Below, piece by piece: positions 1-9,732 of a stretch of 64,000 nt of DNA. A program made the position numbers and the translations under genes. This DNA is from Gillisella vitis (lineage in GTDB: Bacteria; Pseudomonadota; Alphaproteobacteria; Rhizobiales; Rhizobiaceae), in contig WPHV01000005.1 in assembly GCA_009744235.1 (NCBI GenBank), positions 62,001 to 126,000 of the forward strand, written 5' to 3'. The notes under the pieces are model-generated. The model made no database searches. It saw only the letters and a program-made list of their open reading frames with translations, and was not told where the DNA came from. Numbering within the stretch: position 1 is the first letter of the stretch; each line of letters opens with the position of its first letter.

Positions 1-478
1 TTTGCAGCATGGCGCCGCGCACATCGCCATTGTCAGGCGCTGCCCAGGAGCGCTGCTGCTTCAGGAACATGGTGATGAAGGGATAATATTGATCCTTCGG
101 GGCGCAACGCGCCAGCATGAAAGCGGCGGTGGCGGCGGGGTCGAAAGGAAACTCGCGGAAGACGAAATAGACCTTGCCGGTATCGATATATTTTTCCTTG
201 ATCGTATCGAAGGTCGTGGCGTGGAAATGAGCGCAATGCGGGCAGGTCATCGAGAAATATTCAACGATCTTGACCGGTGCATCGGGCTTGCCAAGCGCCA
301 TGTCCGGCAGGGCGCCGGGTTTCATCACTTCAGCCATATCGACATCATGGTCGGGCTTGGGCATTTCGGCGGCGGCAAAGGCCGGGCTCACCATGCCGGA
401 GACGGCAAGGCCTGTGGCCACGGTGGCGATACCAGCCAGAAGATGGCGCTTGGTCAGGATCAGTTCGGAATTCGACAT
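1..478 (-). CDS. DsbA-family thiol:disulfide oxidoreductase (3' end cut by window)
   Basis: Partial: the frame starts at the ATG at 478 and is open to the window edge. About 159 residues are visible. The N-terminus has a basic stretch (KRH) and a hydrophobic segment ending SPAFAAA, a signal peptide for export to the periplasm. A thioredoxin-fold active site, CPHC, lies at residues 79-82 within EYFSMTCPHC, followed by the alpha-helical insert expected of DsbA/DsbG-type proteins. Family role: introducing or shuffling disulfides in exported proteins. It is divergent from nothing close by; the DciA-like gene follows on the same strand upstream after about 200 bp without a gene. Whether it is an oxidase or isomerase cannot be told from this fragment. 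Confidence 0.9.
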   Translation of the reverse strand, partial: MSNSELILTKRHLLAGIATVATGLAVSGMVSPAFAAAEMPKPDHDVDMAEVMKPGALPDMALGKPDAPVKIVEYFSMTCPHCAHFHATTFDTIKEKYIDTGKVYFVFREFPFDPAATAAFMLARCAPKDQYYPFITMFLKQQRSWAAPDNGDVRGAMLQ

Positions 479-677
479 TATTTCACCCACATAGAGTAAC
501 GATCGTGCTGTAAACCTGCGCCCGGTTATACCTGTCTCTCACAACCTGACAATACATCATCTGGCATGACATCGCTCGCAAAACTGCAATATATGCGAGA
601 CAGGCATACCGCGCGCCCACAGCCCGGTTCAGGATGTATGTGAAGGTTTTGACCCCTCAATTCAAATTACAAAGCTG

Positions 678-1214
678 TCATTTCGGCTTTTTTTGCGACA
701 ACACCGCCCGGCCCAGCCGCTCTACCGCCTTTTTGAGCTTGTCGCTTTCAATGCCCTCAGTCATTTCCGAGAGTTTTTTCGCCTGCACCGCATCCAGCCG
801 GCCCGGCCCGCGCCGGTGCTTGGCGGTGTTGGAGACCGGTTTTTGCACGATGCGGATCTGGCCGATGGCCGGATAGCCGAAAAACCCGTTGATGCGGGCA
901 ATCAACTCGCCCTGCGCATGGTTGAGAAACAGCGCCCGCGCCCCTTCGCAGGCAATGGTCAGCACGCCTGCCTTGTAACCACCGGATTGACCGGGAGATG
1001 AGCTGGATTTCTGGCCTGAATCCTGACCGGCATAGTCACGCCGCGGCCAGACGATCTTTTCAGGCCGGGTGCAATCGGCAAAATCGGCTCCGGCAATCTC
1101 CTCCCAGGAGGATAGCAGCGCCGTCGAAATCCCGGCACGCCGCGCAATCACCGGATCGATGATGCCGTTGGCCAGTTCCGAAATCTGGGCAGCGCCGCGT
1201 TTTTTGAAGGCCAT
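678..1214 (-). CDS. DUF721 / DciA-like protein
   Basis: A 178-residue protein beginning MAFKKRGAAQISELANG and carrying the DUF721 core (pattern W..I.G....CTRPEKI and a later L.IACEGARALFL). DUF721 proteins are related to DciA, the bacterial replicative-helicase loader/operator; that role here is inferred from the family. The C-terminal third is basic and helix-rich (KKLSEMTEGIESDKLKKAVE). An in-frame ATG seven codons upstream (1235) is an alternative start. It is divergent from mutY, with about 70 bp between starts; the same pairing of DUF721 with mutY and a DsbA-like gene is familiar from rhizobia. Confidence 0.82.
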   Translation of the reverse strand: MAFKKRGAAQISELANGIIDPVIARRAGISTALLSSWEEIAGADFADCTRPEKIVWPRRDYAGQDSGQKSSSSPGQSGGYKAGVLTIACEGARALFLNHAQGELIARINGFFGYPAIGQIRIVQKPVSNTAKHRRGPGRLDAVQAKKLSEMTEGIESDKLKKAVERLGRAVLSQKKPK

Positions 1215-1286
1215 GGCTGGATGGTGCCTCGTCATTGCAATCCGGAACGCTTGATATGCGCCGTGATTCGCCAACATATATATAGT

Positions 1287-2438
1287 ATGAGCATAAAAAC
1301 CCGAAAACTTGCCGAACACACCCTTCACCAAGATGGGCCTCACCAAGATGAGCCAAGTGCTGAGGACCTTCTCGCCTGGTATGACCGCCATCACCGTGAT
1401 CTCCCTTGGCGGATTTCGCCGCCGATGGCAGCGCGCGGTGTGAGGCCCGACCCCTATCACATCTGGCTTTCGGAAGTGATGCTGCAACAGACCACAGTGC
1501 AGGCGGTCAAACCCTATTTCCTGAAATTCCTGGCGCGCTGGCCGAAGGTCACCGACCTTGCAAGCGCGCCGACCGAGGACGTGATGGCGGCCTGGGCGGG
1601 CCTTGGCTATTACGCCCGCGCCCGCAACCTGAAAAAATGCGCCGAGGCTGTCGCCGATCTGCATGGCGGTGTGTTTCCCGACACCCAGGAAGGCCTGCAA
1701 TCGCTGCCTGGCATCGGCGATTATACCTCCGCCGCCATTGCCGCCATTGCGTTTAACCGGCAGGCGGCGGTGATGGACGGCAATGTCGAGCGGGTAATTT
1801 CGAGGCTATACGCGATATCCGATCCACTGCCCGGCGCCAAACCGGCCATAAAACTGCTGGTCACGGCGCTGACACCCAAGGATCGGCCCGGCGATTTTGC
1901 GCAAGGCATGATGGATCTGGGCGCCACCATCTGTACGCCGAAACGGCCCGCCTGTGCGCTCTGTCCGTTCAACACCCACTGTCTGGCGCTGAAAGCCCAT
2001 GACCCCGAACATTTTCCGGTCAAGGCGGCGAAAAAGGCAAAGCCGGTGCGGCTTGGCGCGGCCTTCATCGCCCTTGATGACCGCAACCGCATCCTGCTGC
2101 GCAAGCGCGCCGACAAGGGGCTTCTGGGTGGCATGACCGAAGTGCCGACCACCGAATGGACAGCGCGCATCGACGGCGACGATAGCGAGGCCAGTGCGCC
2201 GATGGACGCCAACTGGCGGTCCTGCGGGGTGGTCACCCATGTGTTTACCCATTTCGAGCTACGGCTGACGATCTTTAGGGCCGATGCGGTCAAGGTACGG
2301 CCCGACGATTACCATTGGGCCGATCACGGATGGTGGGAGCCGCTCATCAATCTTGAAGCCCAGGCCTTGCCGACGGTGATGAAAAAGGCGATCACCCAGG
2401 CTATACCCGAGGCCTTCGCAGCCCAAAAAATGGAATAG
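1287..2438 (+). CDS. mutY: A/G-specific adenine DNA glycosylase MutY
   Basis: A 383-residue base-excision repair enzyme that removes adenine opposite 8-oxoguanine. The N-terminal catalytic domain shows SEVMLQQTTVQAV (catalytic Glu), the helix-hairpin-helix LPGIGDYTSAAIAAIAF and VMDGNVERV (catalytic Asp). The four iron-sulfur cysteines are in CTPKRPACALCPFNTHC (C-x6-C-x2-C-x5-C). The C-terminal half is the NUDIX-like 8-oxoG recognition domain (ILLRKRADKGLLGGMTEVP). I start at 1287 (MSIKTRK) because the open frame upstream to 1221 overlaps the divergent DUF721 promoter region and looks non-coding. A HAD gene follows after 3 bp, so they are probably cotranscribed. Confidence 0.96.
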   Translation: MSIKTRKLAEHTLHQDGPHQDEPSAEDLLAWYDRHHRDLPWRISPPMAARGVRPDPYHIWLSEVMLQQTTVQAVKPYFLKFLARWPKVTDLASAPTEDVMAAWAGLGYYARARNLKKCAEAVADLHGGVFPDTQEGLQSLPGIGDYTSAAIAAIAFNRQAAVMDGNVERVISRLYAISDPLPGAKPAIKLLVTALTPKDRPGDFAQGMMDLGATICTPKRPACALCPFNTHCLALKAHDPEHFPVKAAKKAKPVRLGAAFIALDDRNRILLRKRADKGLLGGMTEVPTTEWTARIDGDDSEASAPMDANWRSCGVVTHVFTHFELRLTIFRADAVKVRPDDYHWADHGWWEPLINLEAQALPTVMKKAITQAIPEAFAAQKME

Positions 2439-2441
2439 AGC

Positions 2442-3050
2442 ATGGCAGAGATCCGGCATATCGTTTTCGACATCGGCAAGGTATTGATCCATTACGACCC
2501 CAACCTGCCCTTCAGCCGGATCATCCCCGATGCCAAGGAACGGCAATGGTTTTTCGACAATGTCTGCACCCATGACTGGAATATCGAACAGGACCGTGGC
2601 CGTACATGGGCCGATGCCGAAGCGCTGCTGATTGCCGAACATCCCGACCGCGAAGCACATATCCGCGCCTTTCGCCAGCATTGGCGCGAAATGGTGCCGC
2701 ACGCCTATGACGGCACCGTCGAGATCTTCAATGCCCTGATTGATGAGGGCCGCGATGTGACCATGCTGACCAATTTCGCCGCCGACACCTTTGTGGAAGC
2801 TCGCGAGATGTTTCCCTTCCTCAACCGCCCGCGCGGCGTCACAGTGTCGGGCGAAATCGGCCTGATCAAGCCGGATGTGGCGATTTATCACCGCCATGCC
2901 ACGGATTTTGGTCTCGATCCCGCCCATTCGATTTTCATTGATGACAGCCTGCCCAATGTGGTGGGTGCCAAGGCTGCTGGCTGGCAGGCGGTGCATTTTG
3001 TCGGCCCGGAAAAGCTCAAGGCGGATTTGCAGGATTTGGGTGTGATTTGA
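2442..3050 (+). CDS. HAD-superfamily hydrolase (YihX-like)
   Basis: 202 residues. Motif I is DIGKV at residues 10-14: the nucleophile Asp is present, while the second Asp of the usual DxD is Gly, as in YihX-type sugar phosphatases (DLGNV). Motif II is TMLTNF, and motif III/IV is KPD followed by IFIDDSLPNV. A small helical cap lies between motifs I and II. The likely reaction is phosphate-ester hydrolysis on a small sugar phosphate; the substrate is unknown. It starts 3 bp after mutY, and its TGA shares an A with the ATG of the next gene (TGATG), so the three genes look like one operon. Confidence 0.85.
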   Translation: MAEIRHIVFDIGKVLIHYDPNLPFSRIIPDAKERQWFFDNVCTHDWNIEQDRGRTWADAEALLIAEHPDREAHIRAFRQHWREMVPHAYDGTVEIFNALIDEGRDVTMLTNFAADTFVEAREMFPFLNRPRGVTVSGEIGLIKPDVAIYHRHATDFGLDPAHSIFIDDSLPNVVGAKAAGWQAVHFVGPEKLKADLQDLGVI

Positions 3051-3325
3051 TGACAAAAGTATTTCTGGACGGCCATATCGATGTGACGGAGGATCGGCTG
3101 GAAGCCGTGAAGGCGGCTCTGCCTGAGCATATTGCCCTGACGCGGGCCGAGCCGGGGTGCCTGTCTTTCAACGTCGAAGCCTGCCCTACTGTCGCCGGGC
3201 GTTTTCTTGTTTCGGAAGTCTTTGTTGATCGGGCCGCTTTCGACGCGCATCAGCAGCGCACGAAGGCATCGAACTGGTTCACGGTGACGCAGGGCATCGC
3301 CAGGGATTATACGATCAGGGCTTGA
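3050..3325 (+). CDS. Antibiotic biosynthesis monooxygenase (ABM) fold protein
   Basis: A 91-residue single-domain protein of the dimeric alpha-beta barrel type: a beta-rich first half, then EPGCLSFNVEACP and a conserved HQQRTKASNWF near residue 70-80. ABM-family members include quinone/anthrone monooxygenases, heme-degrading enzymes and LsrG-like isomerases; the sequence does not decide between them. Its ATG overlaps the stop of the HAD gene by one base, which implies translational coupling. The stop codon lies inside a perfect 10-bp inverted repeat (3313-3336). Confidence 0.8.
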   Translation: MTKVFLDGHIDVTEDRLEAVKAALPEHIALTRAEPGCLSFNVEACPTVAGRFLVSEVFVDRAAFDAHQQRTKASNWFTVTQGIARDYTIRA

Positions 3326-3336
3326 TAGCCCTGATC
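3313..3336. terminator. Hairpin between convergent genes
   Basis: Perfect inverted repeat: GATCAGGGCT, a 4-base loop TGAT, then AGCCCTGATC. The loop holds the stop codon of the ABM gene and the repeat lies 26 bp before the stop of the convergent glycosyltransferase. Neither strand has a clear T-run, so it may act as a bidirectional transcript end or RNA-stabilising hairpin rather than a classical intrinsic terminator. Confidence 0.6.
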
Positions 3337-3361
3337 TCCAGCCTATTACCTCAAAATCTCG

Positions 3362-5062
3362 TCATGGGAACGGCCTTGCCGGGACATCGATATGATCCGG
3401 CTCCAGCCCGGCCTTGGCACGCGCCACCATCATCCGGTAGGCGTCTTCGAGATGATGAGTAAAGCGGTCGGTGTCAAACAGCGGCGTGGTGTGCCTGTTG
3501 GCAACGATCCGCTCGCGTAGCGCCAAAAGGCGGGATGGGTTGCGAGCGAGATCCAGCGCCTGGGCAATATAGGCCTCAACCGTTGGCGCCACGAGTTCGG
3601 GGATGTCGAGCGCGGCCAAAAGGCTTTCCGAAACTCGGGATGAGAAACTGCGACCCTTGAGCGCCAGAACCGGCACACCGGCCCATAGGCAATCGGATGT
3701 GGTGGTGTGACCGCAATAGGGGAAGCTGTCGAGCACGAGGTCCACGGCCTGCACACGCGCCAGATGCGATGCATAAGCCAGTGGCGGCGCGAAAATCAGC
3801 CGGTCCGCCGAGAGCCCCTGCCGGGTGAAATAGGCACGCAGATTGTCCCTGACGTTTTCCTGCCCGCACAACAGGCACATCACACTGTCAGGCACCTCTC
3901 GGAAGATGGACAGCCAGGCATCGGCGGTCTGCGGGCTGATTTTCCTGATATTGTTGAACGAGGCGAAGATAAATTTGTCCTCTGGCAACTCCAGAACCGT
4001 TCTCGGCACCGGCGACGGCAAGGGCCGGTTGATATTGTCATTCGGTTCATAGGTCTCCGGCAAGCGGCAGAGTTTCTCATGATAGAACGGCTTGCTGCTA
4101 TCCGGTGTCACGATCGGGTCGCCGATGACGTAATCGCAATCAATGCCGGTGCCGGTGCAGGGAAAGCCCAACCAAGCCACCTGGATCGGCGCCAGACCAG
4201 AATTGACCAGATCGATCCGGGCATCCTGGGTATGGCCTTGCAGATCGACAAGAATGTCGATTCCATCGCTCCTGATCAGATCACCCGCTGCCTGCGTTGA
4301 GAGCTCGGCAATTCGTTTGATCGTCCCCATGCGAGCCCGCGATCCGTTGTCGCGGTCGATCTTGGCCTGTTTGGTATAGCAATAGAGAATAATCTCGAAC
4401 CGGCTTCGGTCATGACGTTCGAGGACGCCCTGCAAGTTGACCATCACCGCATGATTACTGGTGAAATCGCCAGAGAGATAGCCGATGCGGATTTTGTCGC
4501 CGTAGATATGCGGCTTCGTGCGGCGTGCCAATCTGTTTTGCGGCGAGATGACCGATTTTTCCTGGTTCGATAGGCGGGCAAGTGTGCTCTCATCATCGCA
4601 CCAGTAAAGGGCTTCCATCGGCATTTCGCAGGAAATTGCAAACTCATCACCCTCCGCAATGGCGTGCGCGGCCGCGTCGTTGGCCAGCTTTAGCTCATCC
4701 AGCATTGCGAGTTCGAAAAGACGTTTGCGACGGAGAAGGGCTGCTTCAAGATGGCGAGGGTCATCCTGCAAGACGTGCTCGGCAAGGGCGACGGCTTTTT
4801 CTCTGTTTCCCGTGTTTTTATAGAGATCGTAAGCCAGTTTGCGCAGCTGCGCCCCTTCCCCCCCAAGACGCTCCGCCGCCCGGACATAGTGATCGGCCGC
4901 CGCTTCGGCATAGCCGAGCTTATAAAGACATTGTCCAGCGATGATCGCCATCCTGGGGTCATCGGCAAGGCCCGGCGGCAAGGCCTTCACCTCATCAAGG
5001 GCTGCCTGGAACAGGCCCTGCGAATAAAGCGACAGGATCGTATTGGTAAGGTCAGCGGTCAT
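3362..5062 (-). CDS. TPR + OGT-like (SPINDLY-type, GT41) glycosyltransferase, copy 1
   Basis: 566 residues. The N-terminal ~160 residues are tetratricopeptide-like helices (AGQCLYKLGYAEAAADHYVRAA and following). The C-terminal two thirds match the O-GlcNAc transferase catalytic fold of bacteria: RIGYLSGDFTSNHAV, ILVDLQGHTQDAR, PIQVAWLGFPCTGTG, YVIGDPIVTP, FASFNNIRKISP, VLDSFPYCGHTTTSDCLWAGVPVL. The first His of the nucleotide-sugar site (SNHAV) is kept. Such enzymes transfer a sugar from a nucleotide sugar to proteins (SPY/OGT type) or to other acceptors; in bacteria most are uncharacterised. Cytoplasmic, no signal peptide. The PPOX gene starts 25 bp upstream of it and a paralogue follows that, all on the minus strand. 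Confidence 0.88.
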   Translation of the reverse strand: MTADLTNTILSLYSQGLFQAALDEVKALPPGLADDPRMAIIAGQCLYKLGYAEAAADHYVRAAERLGGEGAQLRKLAYDLYKNTGNREKAVALAEHVLQDDPRHLEAALLRRKRLFELAMLDELKLANDAAAHAIAEGDEFAISCEMPMEALYWCDDESTLARLSNQEKSVISPQNRLARRTKPHIYGDKIRIGYLSGDFTSNHAVMVNLQGVLERHDRSRFEIILYCYTKQAKIDRDNGSRARMGTIKRIAELSTQAAGDLIRSDGIDILVDLQGHTQDARIDLVNSGLAPIQVAWLGFPCTGTGIDCDYVIGDPIVTPDSSKPFYHEKLCRLPETYEPNDNINRPLPSPVPRTVLELPEDKFIFASFNNIRKISPQTADAWLSIFREVPDSVMCLLCGQENVRDNLRAYFTRQGLSADRLIFAPPLAYASHLARVQAVDLVLDSFPYCGHTTTSDCLWAGVPVLALKGRSFSSRVSESLLAALDIPELVAPTVEAYIAQALDLARNPSRLLALRERIVANRHTTPLFDTDRFTHHLEDAYRMMVARAKAGLEPDHIDVPARPFP

Positions 5063-5087
5063 GATGTTCCGAAAATTCTACCGAGGA

Positions 5088-5696
5088 TCAATACAGGCTC
5101 TTCCTCGACCGCTCCGGCAGTTCCTTGTCATAGGCTTCACCATCGAAGCCGTTGACGATGTTTTTCAGGATTTGGCCGGGTGATGGCAGGGTGGAGCGCT
5201 CGACATGGCGGGAGGCGTCCCAGAGATTTGAGCGCAGAATAGCCTTGGCGCAGTGGAAATAAACGCTGTCAATCGCCAGGAGAATCACGCTTTTCGGCAA
5301 TTTTCCATCAACAGTGAAGCGGGCGAGCAGGTCCGGGTCGGCGCTGATTGTAGCCCGGCCATTGACCCTCAGCGTTTCGCCAACGCCGGGGATGAGAAAC
5401 AGCACAGATGTCCGACCGTCTTCGATGATGTTTTTGAGGTTATCGATCCGGTTGTTGCCAGGGCGATCGGGAATAGCCAGGGTCTTGCGGTCAAGGATCG
5501 CCACGAAGCCAGGCGCATCGCCCTTGGGCGAGCAATCAGTGCCATCAGAGCCGACAGTAGCGAGCAGGATGAAAGGAGAAGCGTTAACGAAGGCGGCGTA
5601 ATCGTCATTCAGATGGTCGATTTCCTTGGCAAGTGACGTCTCCCTCACCGTGCCATAGAGGGCTTCCAGCTGTTGCAGCGTGGTAATGGTCATCAT
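5088..5696 (-). CDS. Pyridoxamine 5'-phosphate oxidase-family flavin protein
   Basis: 202 residues with the PPOX split-barrel pattern: FILLATVGSDGTDCSPKGDAPGFV near residues 40-65, LAIPDRPGNNRIDNLKNII, then LFLIPGVGETLRVNGRATIS. This matches the MSMEG_1061-type subfamily annotated as general flavin (FMN) proteins; pyridoxamine oxidase activity itself is not implied (pdxH is elsewhere in this window). A GGGAGG ribosome site precedes tandem ATGs at 5696/5693. It sits between two OGT-like glycosyltransferases on the same strand; no functional link is known to me. Confidence 0.85.
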   Translation of the reverse strand: MMTITTLQQLEALYGTVRETSLAKEIDHLNDDYAAFVNASPFILLATVGSDGTDCSPKGDAPGFVAILDRKTLAIPDRPGNNRIDNLKNIIEDGRTSVLFLIPGVGETLRVNGRATISADPDLLARFTVDGKLPKSVILLAIDSVYFHCAKAILRSNLWDASRHVERSTLPSPGQILKNIVNGFDGEAYDKELPERSRKSLY

Positions 5697-5775
5697 CCGC
5701 CTCCCGCGTTATCGCGTCTTATACCCTGCCAGATTGCGCGCCATGATCATCATTTACCTTGATGATTCACCCGGA

Positions 5776-7632
5776 TCAACCCTTGGCAGCATCCGCGCAG
5801 ATCGCCTCCAATGCCGCCTCGAAATCCCGGGTGAAGCGGGGGGTATCAAACAGCGGCGCGGTATCGCGGGCTTGAAGGAGGTTCTGGCGCAGGTGAGATT
5901 GGCGGACCTCATCCTGCGCCAGTTCGACCGCCAGGCGGCCGAATTCGGTAAGATCGTTGGCGACAAGTTCGGTCAGGCCAACGGCACTCAAAAGACTTTC
6001 GCTGACACGTCCGGCAAAATTCGTGCCTTTCCACGTCAGAACAGGCACTCCAGCCCAAAGAGCATCCGCCGTCGTTGTATGACCGTTACAAGGCCCGGTA
6101 TCAAGGGCGATATCAGCATAAGGCAGACGACGCAAATGCTCCGTAATCGGTTTTTTCGGCGCAAAGATCAATCTCTCCGGCGCCACGCCAAGCCGGGCTG
6201 CGGCAGCACAAAGATTGTCTCGCGTCACTGGTAGCATATCAATCAGCCAAAGCACCGACCCATCAACCGATTTCAAGATTTCCATCCAGGTTTTGAACAC
6301 CTGATATCGAATTTTCACCGCTTGATTGAAAGAACAGAACACCACACCCTGCTCCGGCAGGCCGTGGAGGCTGCGCGGGCCATCGCGCATCACCTTTTCG
6401 CGGCTATTGTCATTACACTGGTAGCTATTGGGCAGCCGGAAGATTTTCTCGGCATAGAATTGCTCTGATGATGGCGGGGCGACAATGGTATCGGCAATGG
6501 CGTAATCAATGCCAACACCCACCACGCTGCCTGGAAAGCCGAGATAGGCCACCTGCACGGGAGCCGGACGGCGGCAGAAAATCCCCAGCCGGTTCTCGAA
6601 AGTAAATCCCTTGAGGTCGATCAGGATGTCGAGATCAAGCTGCCGTATGGCGGCAGCAGCCTGATCGTCATCCAAGTCGATGATGTCGACATAGTGATCG
6701 ATAGCCTCAAGGAAACGTTGACGCAGCATGCCCTTGCGGTTCTTGGCTGCGGTATGGCAAATGCCAAAAATCTCAAAACGGTCGCGATCATGGTTTTCGA
6801 TCACGCCGGTCAAAAGCGACAGCGTCGCATGTTGGTATAGGTCCGCCGAGACATAGCCGATCCTCAGCCTTTGCCCGGGCCGCGCCGTATAAGGCCGCCG
6901 GGGCGCAACCGTGCCGCGATGCTTCTCTCCCGTCCGGATCGCACTCAGCACATGATAGGCCTCATCGCCAGACCATTGCAGCGCGCGAAAGACGTTTTCG
7001 CGGATATCCAGCACCGCGCCATCTGCCGCATAGGCCGCCTCAAGTTCACCCTGTAGCCGCGTGGCCAGGTCGAAATCGCAGAGGTTCATCGCGCACCAGA
7101 ACAACTCTGTCAGCGCCAGCCGTTCTGTCGGGCGAGCCTCATAGGCAGCCTTCAGCACGACAAAGGCTTTCTCCGCCTGACCGGCCCCCAACAGAACCAT
7201 GCCTGCATTCAGCCAATTGTCGAAATCGCTGCCAATCGTCACCAGCTTAAGCGCATAGGGCAGCGCATCCGGATAGCGGCCCGCCTCGCGGTAAAGGCTG
7301 CAAATCGAATGATTGGCATCGACATCGTCAGGCATATAGCGGTGCAGCGCCAGCAAGGCGCGCAGAGCCAGATCATCGTGGCCGGATTCAAGATAATGAG
7401 AGCAAGCGCGAAAGGCGACATCGCGTTTGCGCGATGGCGTAAGCGCAATAACCCGCTCAAACAGGCCGGCCGCCTCCAGCCGGTTACCAAGACGCTCATG
7501 CACGGTGGCGGCAAGAATATAAGCTTCGGCATTGCTTCGTTCGGCTTGCAACAGGCGCGAAACGGTGGTCAGGGCCGCCTCATAGGCGCCCTCCCCGTAT
7601 TGCTCCAGTGCCTGCCTGTATAAAGCCGCCAA
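5776..7632 (-). CDS. TPR + OGT-like (SPINDLY-type, GT41) glycosyltransferase, copy 2
   Basis: 618 residues, paralogue of the gene at 3362-5062. The N-terminal ~230 residues are TPR-like helices (AYILAATVHERLGNRLEAAG; CSLYREAGRYPDALPYALKL). The catalytic half has RIGYVSADLYQHATL, ILIDLKGFTFENRL, PVQVAYLGFPGSVVG, FCSFNQAVKIRYQVF, ALDTGPCNGHTTTADALWAGVPVLTWKG. The frame begins with TTG at 7632; I accept it because GGGGGAC lies about six bases upstream and no in-frame ATG precedes the TPR region. Compared with copy 1, the usual acceptor-side His is in YQHAT. Expected to be cytoplasmic. Substrate unknown. Confidence 0.87.
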   Translation of the reverse strand: MAALYRQALEQYGEGAYEAALTTVSRLLQAERSNAEAYILAATVHERLGNRLEAAGLFERVIALTPSRKRDVAFRACSHYLESGHDDLALRALLALHRYMPDDVDANHSICSLYREAGRYPDALPYALKLVTIGSDFDNWLNAGMVLLGAGQAEKAFVVLKAAYEARPTERLALTELFWCAMNLCDFDLATRLQGELEAAYAADGAVLDIRENVFRALQWSGDEAYHVLSAIRTGEKHRGTVAPRRPYTARPGQRLRIGYVSADLYQHATLSLLTGVIENHDRDRFEIFGICHTAAKNRKGMLRQRFLEAIDHYVDIIDLDDDQAAAAIRQLDLDILIDLKGFTFENRLGIFCRRPAPVQVAYLGFPGSVVGVGIDYAIADTIVAPPSSEQFYAEKIFRLPNSYQCNDNSREKVMRDGPRSLHGLPEQGVVFCSFNQAVKIRYQVFKTWMEILKSVDGSVLWLIDMLPVTRDNLCAAAARLGVAPERLIFAPKKPITEHLRRLPYADIALDTGPCNGHTTTADALWAGVPVLTWKGTNFAGRVSESLLSAVGLTELVANDLTEFGRLAVELAQDEVRQSHLRQNLLQARDTAPLFDTPRFTRDFEAALEAICADAAKG

Positions 7633-7969
7633 AATCCGTCCCCCATCTGTTGGAGACGGGAAATAAAGCGGCAGACTTGTCCGAACCTGTTTAATGCTGA
7701 GAGAATAACCGCTAAGTGCTTATAACTAGATATCTAATTTATATTAGCTGCACATCTGCAACTTGAAGATATCATAAACTAGACCCGCCGCAAATATTAC
7801 AACCTGCGTACTTGAGGCAAGACCGAAATGCCCGGCGCGGAAACCGGGCCGGGCATCGTCATTTTCATCGGGACTGGATACAAAAACCGACGAAGATAGT
7901 CAGCATCGGCGCCGATGATTAAAAAATCGTAAGGACGAAAGACAAAGCAGCCAGACTTAGCGGATAGGC
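7633..7969. other. Intergenic region between OGT-like copy 2 and ccrM
   Basis: 337 bp without a gene. The left part (about 7690-7800) is AT-rich and probably carries the promoter of the minus-strand glycosyltransferase at 7632. The right part holds the terminator of ccrM at 7828-7856. I see no RNA gene or conserved ORF here. Confidence 0.5.
7828..7856 (-). terminator. Intrinsic terminator of ccrM
   Basis: ATGCCCGG and CCGGGCAT form a perfect 8-bp stem around a GC-rich loop. On the minus strand the stem is followed by TTTCGGTCTT. It lies about 115 bp downstream of the ccrM stop codon. Confidence 0.6.
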
Positions 7970-9148
<1,179 letters not shown>

Positions 9149-9152
9149 CTAT

Positions 9153-9172
9153 GGTTACCGAACTTGGTTACC
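9153..9172. promoter_or_regulatory. Paired GGTTACC repeats upstream of ccrM
   Basis: GGTTACC occurs at 9153-9159 and 9166-9172 (13-bp period, GGTAACC on the ccrM strand), 50-70 bp upstream of the ccrM start. GGTTAC also occurs once more at 9115-9120. It could be an operator or promoter element; no known binding site is matched with confidence. Confidence 0.3.
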
Positions 9173-9287
9173 AAATGCTGAACGGTGAGCTTAAATTTCC
9201 ATGCAATTTCAGGTCGGCAGCCAGATTGCCTCCTGTCGGGTCTCAACGCCCAGGGAATTCGAGGACGGATGATCCCGAGGTAAGCGA

Positions 9288-9719
9288 TCAAGCTGCGGGC
9301 GGATTCACCAGCGCTCCGCTATAGCCCTCAGCCGCGATGCCATCGCAGAGCGACGACCATTCGCAGTCATGACAGGCAGACCGCACCGAGCCCGTGGCAA
9401 AGGCGGCCCGCAGCCGCGCCAAAAGGGGGGCATCCGGGGTGATGACCGTGCCGGTCACCACCGGGCGAGACAGCAACTGAGCCACGGCATCCTTGGCTTT
9501 CCGGTCGCGTTCGAGCACGCTGTCACGAAAACAATGAGCCGTTTGCGAATGGGTTAAGGGCTGACAGAGATCATCGGGGCCATCGACGATCTCAATGGTT
9601 TCGCCCTCGGTCAACCGCGCAGCGACGCGGTGATAATTGGCGACGAAATCGGCAGTATAGCCTTCGCCGACAAAGGTCAGCATGCAGAGCAGATGATGGC
9701 CGCGCAACCGCACCGTCAT
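9288..9719 (-). CDS. DUF1284 protein
   Basis: 143 residues. It begins MTVRLRGHHLLCMLTFVGEGY, the hallmark of DUF1284, and contains cysteines in DDLCQPL, AHCFRD and ACHDCEWSSLCDG. The Cys pattern suggests a metal or iron-sulfur site but this is inference. No catalytic function is established for the family. Alone on the minus strand between ccrM and a GntR regulator. Its upstream region carries a 20-bp tandem duplication. Confidence 0.8.
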   Translation of the reverse strand: MTVRLRGHHLLCMLTFVGEGYTADFVANYHRVAARLTEGETIEIVDGPDDLCQPLTHSQTAHCFRDSVLERDRKAKDAVAQLLSRPVVTGTVITPDAPLLARLRAAFATGSVRSACHDCEWSSLCDGIAAEGYSGALVNPPAA

Positions 9720-9732
9720 GGCATTAATCCTT

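Noticed and set aside
2..499. Long plus-strand frame opposite the DsbA-like gene
   Set aside because: The minus strand here encodes a clear signal peptide and CPHC thioredoxin motif; the plus frame is an antisense shadow.
3048..3052. TTG at 3047 as start of the ABM protein
   Set aside because: The ATG at 3050 is next and overlaps the HAD stop as TGATG, the more usual coupling arrangement.
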